NCBI RefSeq assembly: GCF_012932495.1
Contig: NZ_JABCNG010000004.1
Location: 422,236 to 486,235 of the forward strand
Length of the DNA stretch: 64,000 bases
Source: Novosphingobium sp. SG919
Lineage (GTDB): Bacteria; Pseudomonadota; Alphaproteobacteria; Sphingomonadales; Sphingomonadaceae
Reading direction: 5' to 3'
The translations under genes and the position numbers were made by a program. This document shows, piece by piece, positions 19,138-26,551 of this stretch (within the stretch, counting starts at the first letter, position 1; each line of letters starts with the position of its first letter). The notes beneath the pieces were generated by a model, which saw only the letters and a program-made list of their open reading frames with translations, was not told the DNA's origin and searched no databases.

Positions 19138-19407
19138 ATGCCCAAGCGTATCCTTATCGGGACCGTGGTTTCCGACAAGACCGACAAGACCGTGGTCGTG
19201 AAGGTCGAGCGCAAGGTGAAGCACCCGCTCTACGGGAAGATCATCCGCCGCTCGAAGAAGTATCACGCCCACGACGAGGCGAATGCCTTCAAGACCGGCG
19301 AAACGGTGCGGATCGAAGAGACCGCACCTTACTCCAAGCTCAAGACCTGGAAGGTTATCGACCGGGTTCTGGCTGGGAAGACCGCCGCGATCGAAGCGGA
19401 CGTTTGA
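19138..19407 (+). CDS. rpsQ: 30S ribosomal protein S17
   Basis: 89 residues. It starts MPKRILIGTVVSDKTDKTVV and has the OB-fold motifs VKHPLYGKIIRRSKKYHAHD. S17 is a primary 16S rRNA binder. The C-terminus has about ten residues more than E. coli S17. Its stop codon lies in the arm of a perfect hairpin. Confidence 0.97.
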   Translation: MPKRILIGTVVSDKTDKTVVVKVERKVKHPLYGKIIRRSKKYHAHDEANAFKTGETVRIEETAPYSKLKTWKVIDRVLAGKTAAIEADV

Positions 19408-19418
19408 CAAAACGTCCG
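19397..19418 (+). promoter_or_regulatory. Perfect hairpin across the rpsQ stop, overlapping a possible -35
   Basis: CGGACGTTT (19397-19405) pairs with AAACGTCCG (19410-19418) around a GACA loop. A second small stem, GCCGGA/TCCGGC, occurs about 35 bases on, before rplN. A consensus TTGACA (19404-19409) overlaps the loop, but the -10 at the right distance is poor. Either an mRNA processing element or a weak internal promoter is possible. Confidence 0.4.
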
Positions 19419-19495
19419 TTCTCGGTCTTAGGGAGCGTCACGTTTTTGGAACTGCCGGACTGGTTCCGGCAAGCCAGTGAGAAGGAACCGGATCA

Positions 19496-19864
19496 ATGAT
19501 CCAGATGCAATCCAATCTCGACGTCGCGGACAACAGCGGCGCCAAGCGCGTCCAGTGCATCAAGGTGCTGGGCGGGTCGAAGCGTCGTACCGCAAGCGTC
19601 GGCGACATCATCGTGGTGTCGGTGAAGGAGGCGCAGCCCCGCGCCCGTGTCAAGAAGGGCGACGTCCATCGCGCGGTTATCGTGCGCACCAAGAAGGACG
19701 TTCGTCGTCCCGATGGTAGCGTGATCCGCTTCGACGGCAACGCTGCCGTGCTCGTCGGCAAGAACGAAGAGCCCATCGGCACCCGTATCTTCGGCCCCGT
19801 GGTGCGCGAACTGCGCGGCAAGGGCTTCATGAAGATCATCTCGCTTGCCCCGGAGGTGCTGTAA
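19496..19864 (+). CDS. rplN: 50S ribosomal protein L14
   Basis: 122 residues. It starts MIQMQSNLDVADNSGAKRVQ after AAGGA. Further motifs are GDIIVVSVKEAQPRA and FGPVVRELRGKGFMKI. L14 forms part of the inter-subunit bridge. It is preceded by an 88-base gap, the largest within the first part of this operon after rpsJ/rplC. Its stop overlaps the rplX start by one base. Confidence 0.97.
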   Translation: MIQMQSNLDVADNSGAKRVQCIKVLGGSKRRTASVGDIIVVSVKEAQPRARVKKGDVHRAVIVRTKKDVRRPDGSVIRFDGNAAVLVGKNEEPIGTRIFGPVVRELRGKGFMKIISLAPEVL

Positions 19865-20181
19865 TGGCTGCCGCCAAGATCAAGAAGGGCGATAACGTCG
19901 TCGTTCGTTCGGGCAAGGACAAGGGCCGTACCGGCACCGTCCTCCAGGTTCTTCCCAAGGAAGACAAGGTCGTCGTGGCCGGCGTGAACGTCGCTGCCCG
20001 TCACCGCAAGCCCAGCCAGCAGAACCCGCAAGGTGGCATCGATCGCTTCGAAGCGCCGCTGCACATCTCGAAGGTTGCCGTGGCGGACAAGGATGGCAAG
20101 CCCACCCGCGTCCGCTTCGAAACCCGCGATGGCAAGAAGGTTCGCGTGGCCGTCAAGTCCGGGGAGGCCATCGATGGCTGA
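19864..20181 (+). CDS. rplX: 50S ribosomal protein L24
   Basis: 105 residues. It has the KOW motif KIKKGDNVVVRSGKDKGRTG, followed by NVAARHRKPSQQNPQGGI. L24 initiates 50S assembly. Its 3' end overlaps rplE by eight bases, with GGAGG within the gene acting as ribosome-binding site for rplE. Confidence 0.97.
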   Translation: MAAAKIKKGDNVVVRSGKDKGRTGTVLQVLPKEDKVVVAGVNVAARHRKPSQQNPQGGIDRFEAPLHISKVAVADKDGKPTRVRFETRDGKKVRVAVKSGEAIDG

Positions 20182-20755
20182 CAAGTACACTCCGCGCCTC
20201 AAGGGCAAGTACGACGCTGAAATCGCTGCCGCGATGAAGGCGAAGTTCGGCTACAAGAACGACCTGGAAATTCCGCGGATCGACAAGATCACGCTGAACA
20301 TGGGCGTTGGCGAAGCGAGCCAGGACAAGAAGAAGGTCCAGACCGCCGCTGCCGAAATGGAGCTGATCGCCGGCCAGAAGCCCGTGATCACCAAGGCCAA
20401 GAAGTCGATCGCGCAGTTCAAGCTGCGTGAAGGCATGCCGATCGGTTGCAAGGTCACCCTGCGCCGTGAACGCATGTACGAATTCCTGGACCGCCTGATC
20501 ACCATCGCAATGCCCCGCATTCGCGACTTCCGGGGTCTCAACCCCAAGTCGTTCGACGGCCGCGGCAACTATGCGATGGGTCTCAAGGAACAGATCATTT
20601 TCCCTGAGATCAGCTACGACCAGATCGACAAGGTGCGCGGGCTCGACATCATCGTGACCACCACCGCCAAGACCGACGACGAGGCACGTGAACTGCTTCG
20701 CCTGTTCGGTTTCCCGTTCCCGCAGGAAGCCGCCGAACAGGCGCAGGCCGCCTGA
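20174..20755 (+). CDS. rplE: 50S ribosomal protein L5
   Basis: 193 residues. It starts MADKYTPRLKGKYD, 14 bases after GGAGG in the end of rplX. L5 motifs include NMGVGEASQDKKKV, KPVITKAKKSIAQFKLRE, RIRDFRGLNPKSFDGRGNY and FPEISYDQIDKVRGLDI. L5 binds 5S rRNA in the central protuberance. It has a slightly longer C-terminus (EAAEQAQAA) than E. coli L5. The open frame extending back into rplX is not used. Confidence 0.97.
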   Translation: MADKYTPRLKGKYDAEIAAAMKAKFGYKNDLEIPRIDKITLNMGVGEASQDKKKVQTAAAEMELIAGQKPVITKAKKSIAQFKLREGMPIGCKVTLRRERMYEFLDRLITIAMPRIRDFRGLNPKSFDGRGNYAMGLKEQIIFPEISYDQIDKVRGLDIIVTTTAKTDDEARELLRLFGFPFPQEAAEQAQAA

Positions 20756-20783
20756 AGCCAGTCATAGGAAAGAGCTTAAGTCC

Positions 20784-21089
20784 ATGGCGAAACTGAGTTC
20801 GATCAACAAGAACGAGCGTCGCAAGAAGCTCGTTGAAAAGTTTGCGGCCAAGTACGCCGCGCTCAAGGCCCAGGCCGACGATGAATCGCTCGACGAAACC
20901 GAGCGCCTCATTGCCCGTCTGAAGATGGCCGAGCTGCCGCGTAACGCGAATCCCACGCGTGTCCGCAACCGTTGCAACACCACCGGCCGCCCGCGTGGCT
21001 ACTACCGCAAGTTCGGTCTCTGCCGCATCGAACTGCGCGATCTCGCCAACAAGGGGCTCATCCCCGGCGTGACGAAGTCGAGCTGGTAA
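20784..21089 (+). CDS. rpsN: 30S ribosomal protein S14 (zinc-independent form)
   Basis: 101 residues, the long form without the CxxC zinc motif. It begins MAKLSSINKNERRKKLVEK and carries RVRNRCNTTGRPRGYYRKFG with the C-terminal GVTKSSW. It assembles into the 30S head. Spacing to rplE is 28 bases, with AGGAA upstream. Confidence 0.97.
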   Translation: MAKLSSINKNERRKKLVEKFAAKYAALKAQADDESLDETERLIARLKMAELPRNANPTRVRNRCNTTGRPRGYYRKFGLCRIELRDLANKGLIPGVTKSSW

Positions 21090-21101
21090 GGAGCCTCTAC
21101 G

Positions 21102-21497
21102 ATGGCATTGACCGACCCCCTGGGTGATATGCTCACCCGTATCCGCAACGGCCAGCAGGCGAAGAAGGACTCCGTCCTCTCGCCCGCTTCCAAGCTGCGT
21201 GCGCACGTTCTCGAAGTTCTCCAGCGCGAAGGCTATATCCGTGGCTTCAGCGAGGACGCCACCGGCGCCCACCCGCAGCTGCGCATCGAGCTGAAGTACT
21301 TCGAAGGCCAGCCCGCGATCAAGCATGTGGCCCGCGTCTCCAAGCCTGGTCGCCGCGTCTACTCGGGTTCCAAGGAACTCCCGGTTGTGCGCAACGGCCT
21401 TGGCATCACCATCGTCTCGACGCCCAAGGGCGTGCTTTCGGATGCCGAAGCACGCGCTGCCAACGTCGGTGGCGAAGTGCTGGCGGAGGTGTTCTGA
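21102..21497 (+). CDS. rpsH: 30S ribosomal protein S8
   Basis: 131 residues. It starts MALTDPLGDMLTRIRNGQQA and has RVSKPGRRVY and the C-terminal STPKGVLSDAEARAANVGGE. S8 binds helix 21 of 16S rRNA and in E. coli represses the spc operon at the L5 cistron. No obvious copy of that target was identified by eye near rplE here. One-base overlap with rplF. Confidence 0.97.
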   Translation: MALTDPLGDMLTRIRNGQQAKKDSVLSPASKLRAHVLEVLQREGYIRGFSEDATGAHPQLRIELKYFEGQPAIKHVARVSKPGRRVYSGSKELPVVRNGLGITIVSTPKGVLSDAEARAANVGGEVLAEVF

Positions 21498-22030
21498 TGA
21501 GCCGCATCGGCAAGAAGCCGGTGGCGATCCCGAGTGGCGTCACCGCTGACATCGCGAACGGCGTGCTGACCGTGAAGGGCCCCAAGGGCACCCTCACGCT
21601 CTCGCTCGTCGACGACATCGCCTATGCCGTCGAAGACGGTACGATCTCGGTGAAGCCTGCCAATGACACCAAGCGCGCTCGCGCGTTCTGGGGCATGCAG
21701 CGCACCCTCGTCTCCAACCTCGTCACCGGCGTGACCCAGGGCTATACCAAGATCCTGGACATCACCGGCGTCGGCTATCGCGCCAACGCTCAGGGCAAGA
21801 ACCTGAAGCTGCAGCTCGGCTACAGCCACGACGTCGATTTCGCTGTGCCGGAAGGCATCGAGATCAAGACCCCGGATAACACCACGGTCGAAATCTCGGG
21901 TATCGACAAGCAGAAGGTCGGCCAGGTTGCGGCCGAAATTCGCCGCTGGCGCAAGCCCGAACCCTACAAGGGCAAGGGTATCAAGTACCGTGGCGAGTTC
22001 ATCTTCCGCAAGGAAGGGAAGAAGAAGTAA
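21497..22030 (+). CDS. rplF: 50S ribosomal protein L6
   Basis: 177 residues. It starts MSRIGKKPVAIPSGVTADI, with VTGVTQGYTKILDITGVGYR and the C-terminal RRWRKPEPYKGKGIKYRGE. L6 lies near the factor-binding site of the 50S subunit. It overlaps its neighbours by one base on each side. Confidence 0.97.
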   Translation: MSRIGKKPVAIPSGVTADIANGVLTVKGPKGTLTLSLVDDIAYAVEDGTISVKPANDTKRARAFWGMQRTLVSNLVTGVTQGYTKILDITGVGYRANAQGKNLKLQLGYSHDVDFAVPEGIEIKTPDNTTVEISGIDKQKVGQVAAEIRRWRKPEPYKGKGIKYRGEFIFRKEGKKK

Positions 22031-22380
22031 TGGCCAAGCTGTCTCTCTTCGATCGCCGCCGCCGCCGCGTCCGTACCGCGCTCAAGGCGCGCTCGGGCGG
22101 TCGCCCGCGTCTTTCCGTGCACCGCACGGGCCGTCACATCTACGCGCAGATCATCGACGATGCTGCCGGCCGTACCCTGGCCGCCGCTTCGTCGCTGGTG
22201 AAGGGCGAGAAGTCGATCGGCGCCAACATCGACGCCGCTGCCCTGGTGGGCAAGCAGATCGCCGAACGGGCCAAGGAAGTCGGTGTCACCACCGTCGTCT
22301 TCGACCGTGGCGGTTACCTGTTCCATGGCCGCGTCAAGGCGCTGGCTGATGCTGCCCGCGAAGGCGGCCTGGAGTTCTGA
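22030..22380 (+). CDS. rplR: 50S ribosomal protein L18
   Basis: 116 residues. It starts MAKLSLFDRRRRRVRTALK and has RPRLSVHRTGRHIYAQIID and FDRGGYLFHGRVKALADAAR. L18 binds 5S rRNA with L5 and L25. Two bases separate its stop from rpsE. Confidence 0.97.
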   Translation: MAKLSLFDRRRRRVRTALKARSGGRPRLSVHRTGRHIYAQIIDDAAGRTLAAASSLVKGEKSIGANIDAAALVGKQIAERAKEVGVTTVVFDRGGYLFHGRVKALADAAREGGLEF

Positions 22381-22382
22381 TC

Positions 22383-23105
22383 ATGGCTGACGAAACCAAC
22401 CTGCAGGGCGATGCCGCTGCCCCCGTCGAACAGACCGGTGGCGAGCAGCGCGAAGGTCGCGGTCGCGGTCGTGGCCGTGGCGGCGAGCGTGGCGAACGCG
22501 GTGAACGTGGCGGCCGTGGCCGTCGCGACGACCGTCGTGGCCGCAACAACAACAACGACGAGGACCAGGGTGAAGAGCTGATCGAAAAGCTCGTTCACAT
22601 CAACCGCGTCTCGAAGACGGTCAAGGGCGGTAAGCGCTTCGGCTTCGCGGCGCTGGTCGTGGTCGGCGATGGCAAGGGTCGCGTGGGCTTCGGCCACGGC
22701 AAGGCCCGCGAAGTGCCTGAAGCCATCACCAAGGCCACTGCCTCGGCCAAGAAGAAGATGGTTCGCGTTCCGCTCAAGGAAGGCCGCACCCTTCACCACG
22801 ACGGCAAGGGCCGTTTCGGTGCGGGCAAGGTCAATGTCCGCTCGGCCCCGGCCGGTACGGGCATCATCGCGGGCGGCCCGATGCGCGCCGTCTTCGAAAG
22901 CCTGGGCGTGCACGACGTGGTGACCAAGTCGGTCGGCACCTCGAACCCCTACAACATGATCCGCGCCACCTTCGACGCGCTGCAGGACCAGACTTCGCCG
23001 AAGTCTGTCGCCCAGCGTCGCGGCAAGAAGGTCGCTGATCTGCTCGGTCGTGGTGGCGCTTCGCAAGTCGAAGCCGAAGCCGCCGCCGAAGCCATCGCGG
23101 AGTAA
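22383..23105 (+). CDS. rpsE: 30S ribosomal protein S5 with RG-rich N-terminal extension
   Basis: 240 residues against about 166 in E. coli. The S5 core begins near residue 65 (LIEKLVHINRVSKTVKGGKR) and includes GFGHGKAREVPEAI, GIIAGGPMRAVFESLG and TSNPYNMIRAT. The first 60 residues are a low-complexity segment of GRGRGRG, GERGERGERGG and RRDDRRGRNNNN repeats, followed by an acidic patch. RG-rich tails like this usually contact RNA or are disordered; such extensions appear in sphingomonad S5. The extension is in frame after a Met two bases past rplR, and no later Met fits. S5 helps decoding accuracy and is a spectinomycin target. Confidence 0.95.
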   Translation: MADETNLQGDAAAPVEQTGGEQREGRGRGRGRGGERGERGERGGRGRRDDRRGRNNNNDEDQGEELIEKLVHINRVSKTVKGGKRFGFAALVVVGDGKGRVGFGHGKAREVPEAITKATASAKKKMVRVPLKEGRTLHHDGKGRFGAGKVNVRSAPAGTGIIAGGPMRAVFESLGVHDVVTKSVGTSNPYNMIRATFDALQDQTSPKSVAQRRGKKVADLLGRGGASQVEAEAAAEAIAE

Positions 23106-23111
23106 TCGGTC

Positions 23112-23288
23112 ATGGCGAAGATCAAGATCAAGCAGATCGGTTCGCCGATCCGTCGCCCGGAACATCAGAAGAAGATTCTGATCGGTCTGGGCCTGGGCAA
23201 GATGCACCGCGTGGTCGAGGTGGAAGACACCGCCGAAACCCGTGGCGCCATCGCCAAGCTGCCGCACATGGTGGCCGTGGTCGACTGA
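23112..23288 (+). CDS. rpmD: 50S ribosomal protein L30
   Basis: 58 residues. It begins MAKIKIKQIGSPIRRPEHQ and ends KLPHMVAVVD. L30 motifs (KIKQIGSPIRRP, LIGLGLGKMHRVVEVEDT) match the bacterial short form. It starts six bases after rpsE. It is the last gene before a strong terminator and a long repeat-bearing gap, which interrupt the usual rpmD-rplO linkage. Confidence 0.95.
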   Translation: MAKIKIKQIGSPIRRPEHQKKILIGLGLGKMHRVVEVEDTAETRGAIAKLPHMVAVVD

Positions 23289-23315
23289 CCATAGCCTCCA
23301 GGGCAGAGCCTTTTG

Positions 23316-23351
23316 AAAAGCCCCGCGCATCGTTTGATGCGCGGGGCTTTT
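23316..23351 (+). terminator. Strong terminator-like hairpin between rpmD and rplO
   Basis: AAAAGCCCCGCGCATC (23316-23331) pairs along all 16 bases with GATGCGCGGGGCTTTT (23336-23351) around a GTTT loop. The left arm begins with A and the right arm ends in Ts, the classic bidirectional intrinsic terminator. It stands inside what is normally one spc transcript. Confidence 0.8.
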
Positions 23352-23435
23352 CGTTTGCGGCTGCGTTGCGCTCTCAGATATGTCGGCTCCGACAGGCTCG
23401 GCGTATCCACCCGGCGTTCCCCGCCTTTGGCTGCT

Positions 23436-23467
23436 CCTGAGCGAACGCTCTTGAGAGCGCACTCAGG
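23436..23467. repeat. Imperfect palindrome in the rpmD-rplO spacer
   Basis: CCTGAG, CGAA, CGCTCT, TG, AGAGCG, CA, CTCAGG: two 6-bp stems stacked around unequal internal loops. This is the form of a mobile intergenic palindrome (REP-like). It lies with a second repeat in a 483-base gap that has no gene. Confidence 0.5.
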
Positions 23468-23595
23468 TGGCTACGAAGAATGCCAAAATGATTGGTGGAT
23501 CGAGCAGCGTGTAAAACGTCGGAACGACGCGACCTGACAGCGGCGTTCACCGGATTGCTATGGTTCAGCCCGGACGGACTTGATAACCGAGCGTC

Positions 23596-23622
23596 CGTTC
23601 GCCCTGAGCTTGTCGAAGGGCG
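23596..23622. repeat. Sphingomonad-type intergenic repeat unit
   Basis: The core GTTCGCCCTGAGCTTGTCGA (from 23597), followed by AGGGC, is the reverse complement of the widespread GCCCTTCGACAAGCTCAGGG unit. Its translation on the minus strand reads PSTSSGRTD, a familiar artefact of this repeat in alphaproteobacterial, especially sphingomonad, genomes. Only one arm is present here. The recognition rests on memory of such genomes; copies elsewhere could not be counted. Confidence 0.6.
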
Positions 23623-23771
23623 TGGGTATGGCGCTTGGCCTGGCTGTTCCATCCAACGGATTCCGGGATGTCGGCCCGCGAATCACCCTCAGGGGGTGAC
23701 AAGCCCGCCGCAAGTCACTAAGGGCCGCAACTTCCTATCAGCGCGACTCAAAGCGAAAGCGAGTGCACATC

Positions 23772-24251
23772 ATGAAGCTCAACCAGATTTCCGACAACGA
23801 CGGCTCGCGCAAGGGCCGGATGCGTGTGGGCCGTGGCATCGGCTCGGGCAAGGGCAAGACCGCTGGCCGCGGCCAGAAGGGTGCCAAGGCGCGTTCGGGC
23901 GTGTCCGTCAACGGGTTCGAAGGCGGTCAGATGCCGCTGCACATGCGGATCCCGAAGCGCGGCTTTAACAACATCTTCGCCAAGGACTATGCCGAAGTGA
24001 ACCTGGGCCTGATCCAGAAGTTCATCGACGCCGGCAAGCTCGACGTGTCGGGCGTGGTCGATCACGCGGCGCTCAAGGCCGCCGGCCTGGCCCGTGGCGG
24101 CAAGAATGGCGTGCGCCTGCTGGCCAAGGGTGAACTGACCACCAAGGTCAGCTTCAAGGTGGCCGGTGCCTCCAAGGGTGCCGTGGCTGCGGTGGAAAAG
24201 CTGGGCGGTGCGGTCGAAGTGACCGTCGCCAAGGCTGCTGCCGAAGCCTGA
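23772..24251 (+). CDS. rplO: 50S ribosomal protein L15
   Basis: 159 residues from MKLNQISDNDGSRKGRMRVG. An earlier in-frame GTG at 23763 lacks homology. Motifs include GRGIGSGKGKTAGRGQKGAKAR and GFEGGQMPLHMRIPKRGF. L15 assembles late into the 50S subunit. It is unusually isolated from rpmD by 483 bases containing a terminator and repeats, so it needs its own promoter or read-through. It is followed by secY after a hairpin. Confidence 0.97.
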   Translation: MKLNQISDNDGSRKGRMRVGRGIGSGKGKTAGRGQKGAKARSGVSVNGFEGGQMPLHMRIPKRGFNNIFAKDYAEVNLGLIQKFIDAGKLDVSGVVDHAALKAAGLARGGKNGVRLLAKGELTTKVSFKVAGASKGAVAAVEKLGGAVEVTVAKAAAEA

Positions 24252-24273
24252 GACCTTTTAATTATCGCGTAAA

Positions 24274-24307
24274 ACGGGCGCGGGGGTTATTGCATCCCTG
24301 CGCCCGT
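24274..24307 (+). terminator. GC-rich hairpin between rplO and secY
   Basis: ACGGGCGCGGGG (24274-24285) pairs with CCCTGCGCCCGT (24296-24307), 12 bp with one G-U pair and a 10-base loop. It is followed by CCTATATGG, not a true T-tract. It may attenuate secY-adk or mark an RNA processing site. Confidence 0.45.
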
Positions 24308-24443
24308 CCTATATGGCCCGTACAGTATTGAACGCACCATATTGACGCGCAGCCCGCCGGGCGGGGCCTGACACCATCCGAAGCGGATGCTTTGGAAGCG
24401 GGCGTCGGCCGGACCGGGCCACAGCAAGGCTTGATACCCGACC

Positions 24444-25811
24444 ATGGCATCCCGCGCCGACAACATCGCCAGCAATCTCAACCTGTCGAACTTCTCGAAG
24501 GCGACCGAACTCAAGAACCGCATCTGGTTCACCATCGGTGCGCTGATCGTGTTCCGCTTCTTGAGCTTCGTGCCGCTGCCCGGCGTGAACCCGCTGATCC
24601 TGGAAACGCTGTATAACCAGACGCGCGGCGGGATCCTCGACATCTTCAACGCCTTTTCGGGCGGTTCGCTCCAGCGCATGAGCCTGATCGCGCTCGGCGT
24701 GATGCCCTACATCACCGCCTCGATCGTGGTGCAGCTGGCCGCTTCGCTCCACCCCGCGCTCGCCGCCCTCAAGAAGGAAGGCGAAAGCGGGCGCAAGAAG
24801 CTCAACCAGTACACCCGCTATGGCGCGGTGTTCCTCACCGCCGTGCAGGGCTATGCGATTGCCACCGGCCTTGAAGCCTATGGCGCATCGAGCGGTATCC
24901 AGGCGGTCGTGCTGCCGGGCGTGCTGTTCCGCATCACCGCCGTGATCAGCCTGATCGGCGGCACCATGTTCCTGCTGTGGCTGGGCGAACAGATCACCGC
25001 GCGCGGCATCGGCAACGGCACGTCGCTGATCATCATGGCCGGCATCGTGGCGCAGATGCCCAAGTTCGTGGGCAACCTGTTCGAGCAGGGCCGTTCGGGC
25101 CAGCTCAACGGCTTCGTCATCGCCGGGGTCATGGCGCTCCTGGTCGGTGTCATCATCCTGATCTGCTTCTTCGAGCGCGCCACGCGGCGCCTGCTGATCC
25201 AGTATCCCAAGCGCGCGACACAGCGCGGGATGATGGCCGCCGATCGCAGCCACCTGCCGCTCAAGCTCAACACCGCGGGCGTGATCCCGCCGATCTTCGC
25301 CAGCTCGCTGCTGCTGCTGCCGCTCACCATCACCCAGTTCGCCGGCAAGTCGATCTCGCCCGATACCACCTGGGGCCAGATCATCATCGGGCTCAACCAG
25401 TACCTGGGCCATGGCAAGCCGCTCTACATGATCCTCTATGCCCTGGGCATCGTGTTCTTCAGCTTCTTCTACACCGCAGTGGTGTTCAATCCGGAAGAAA
25501 CGGCCGAGAACCTCAAGCGCAACGGCGGCTTCATCCCCGGCATTCGCCCGGGCAAGAACACCGAGAAATATCTCGATTATGTGCTGACCCGCATCACCGT
25601 CCTGGGCGCGGCCTACATCACGTTCGTTTGCGTCGTGCCGGAATGGATCATGGCCGAGACAGGCATGGGCTCGTTGTTCTTCGGCGGCACCAGCCTGCTG
25701 ATTGTGGTCAACGTGACGGTCGATACGATCACCCAGATCCAGTCGCACCTGCTGGCGCACCAGTACGGCGACCTGATCAAGAAGGCCAAGCTGAAAGGCC
25801 GACTGCGCTGA
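24444..25811 (+). CDS. secY: Protein translocase channel subunit SecY
   Basis: 455 residues with ten membrane helices. Family landmarks are FVPLPGVNP in the first periplasmic region, FSGGSLQRMSLIALGVMPYI (plug and helix 2), GQLNGF, IQYPKRAT in the cytoplasmic C4/C5 loop region, and PLKLNTAGVIPPIFA in TM7. SecY forms the inner-membrane pore with SecE and SecG. The order rplO-secY-adk is conserved. The start ATG gives MASRADNIASNLNLSNFSKA, preceded by a weak site. Confidence 0.96.
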   Translation: MASRADNIASNLNLSNFSKATELKNRIWFTIGALIVFRFLSFVPLPGVNPLILETLYNQTRGGILDIFNAFSGGSLQRMSLIALGVMPYITASIVVQLAASLHPALAALKKEGESGRKKLNQYTRYGAVFLTAVQGYAIATGLEAYGASSGIQAVVLPGVLFRITAVISLIGGTMFLLWLGEQITARGIGNGTSLIIMAGIVAQMPKFVGNLFEQGRSGQLNGFVIAGVMALLVGVIILICFFERATRRLLIQYPKRATQRGMMAADRSHLPLKLNTAGVIPPIFASSLLLLPLTITQFAGKSISPDTTWGQIIIGLNQYLGHGKPLYMILYALGIVFFSFFYTAVVFNPEETAENLKRNGGFIPGIRPGKNTEKYLDYVLTRITVLGAAYITFVCVVPEWIMAETGMGSLFFGGTSLLIVVNVTVDTITQIQSHLLAHQYGDLIKKAKLKGRLR

Positions 25812-25843
25812 AGGCGCAGGTGACAAAGAGGGGGACTGCCACA

Positions 25844-26488
25844 GTGAATATCATTCTTCTCGGCCCGCCGGGCGCCGGCAAAGGCACCCAGGCCCAGCGC
25901 CTGGTCGAGCGCCACGGCCTCAAGCAGTTGTCCACCGGCGACATGCTGCGCGCCGCCGTCAAGGCCGGCACCCCGGTCGGCCTCCAGGCCAAGGCCGTGA
26001 TGGAAGCGGGCCAGCTGGTCTCGGACGAGATCGTCTCGGCTCTGATCGGTGACGAACTCGACGCGATGGGCGCCGGCACCGGGGCGATCTTCGACGGGTA
26101 TCCGCGCACCGCGGCGCAGGCCGAATCGCTCGATGCGATCCTGGCCAGTCGCGGCCGCCAGCTCGACCATGTGATCGAGCTTGAGGTGAACGAGGACGCG
26201 CTCGTTGCCCGCATCACCGGTCGCTACACCTGCGCCACGTGCGGCAAGGGCTATCACGACACGTTCGAGAAGCCCAAGGTCGAGGGCACCTGCGACAAGT
26301 GCGGTGGCCACGAATTCAAGCGCCGGCCCGACGACAACGAGGAAACCGTGCGCACGCGCATGGCCGAATATCGTGCCAAGACCGCGCCGATCCTGCCGAT
26401 CTACGAAGCGCGCGGCATCGTTTCGCGCGTGGACGGGATGGCGGACATGGATGCGGTAACCGCATCGATCGAGGCGATTCTGGCTTAA
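25844..26488 (+). CDS. adk: Adenylate kinase with zinc-type LID domain
   Basis: 214 residues from a GTG start (MNIILLGPPGAGKGTQAQRL). P-loop GPPGAGKGT, NMP-binding DGYPRTAAQAE, and a long LID with two CxxC pairs, CATCGKGYHDTF and CDKCGG, that bind structural zinc. The enzyme catalyses ATP + AMP to 2 ADP. A much longer open frame containing it begins inside secY in another frame and is an artefact. It follows secY by 32 bases, the usual linkage. Confidence 0.95.
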   Translation: MNIILLGPPGAGKGTQAQRLVERHGLKQLSTGDMLRAAVKAGTPVGLQAKAVMEAGQLVSDEIVSALIGDELDAMGAGTGAIFDGYPRTAAQAESLDAILASRGRQLDHVIELEVNEDALVARITGRYTCATCGKGYHDTFEKPKVEGTCDKCGGHEFKRRPDDNEETVRTRMAEYRAKTAPILPIYEARGIVSRVDGMADMDAVTASIEAILA

Positions 26489-26551
26489 TTCGCCGCTGCT
26501 TTCTGCTATTTTCGGCAGGAAGACGGATTTTGGCGGCGGAAAAGGAGTGCA

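Noticed and set aside
19404..19431. Promoter inside the operon before rplN (TTGACA)
   Set aside because: The -35 is consensus but the expected -10 (TCTTAG) is poor, and the motif is part of the hairpin; kept only as a remark.
24977..25843. Long in-frame extension upstream of adk reaching inside secY
   Set aside because: Lies in another frame of secY with Arg/His-rich nonsense; homology begins at the GTG at 25844.
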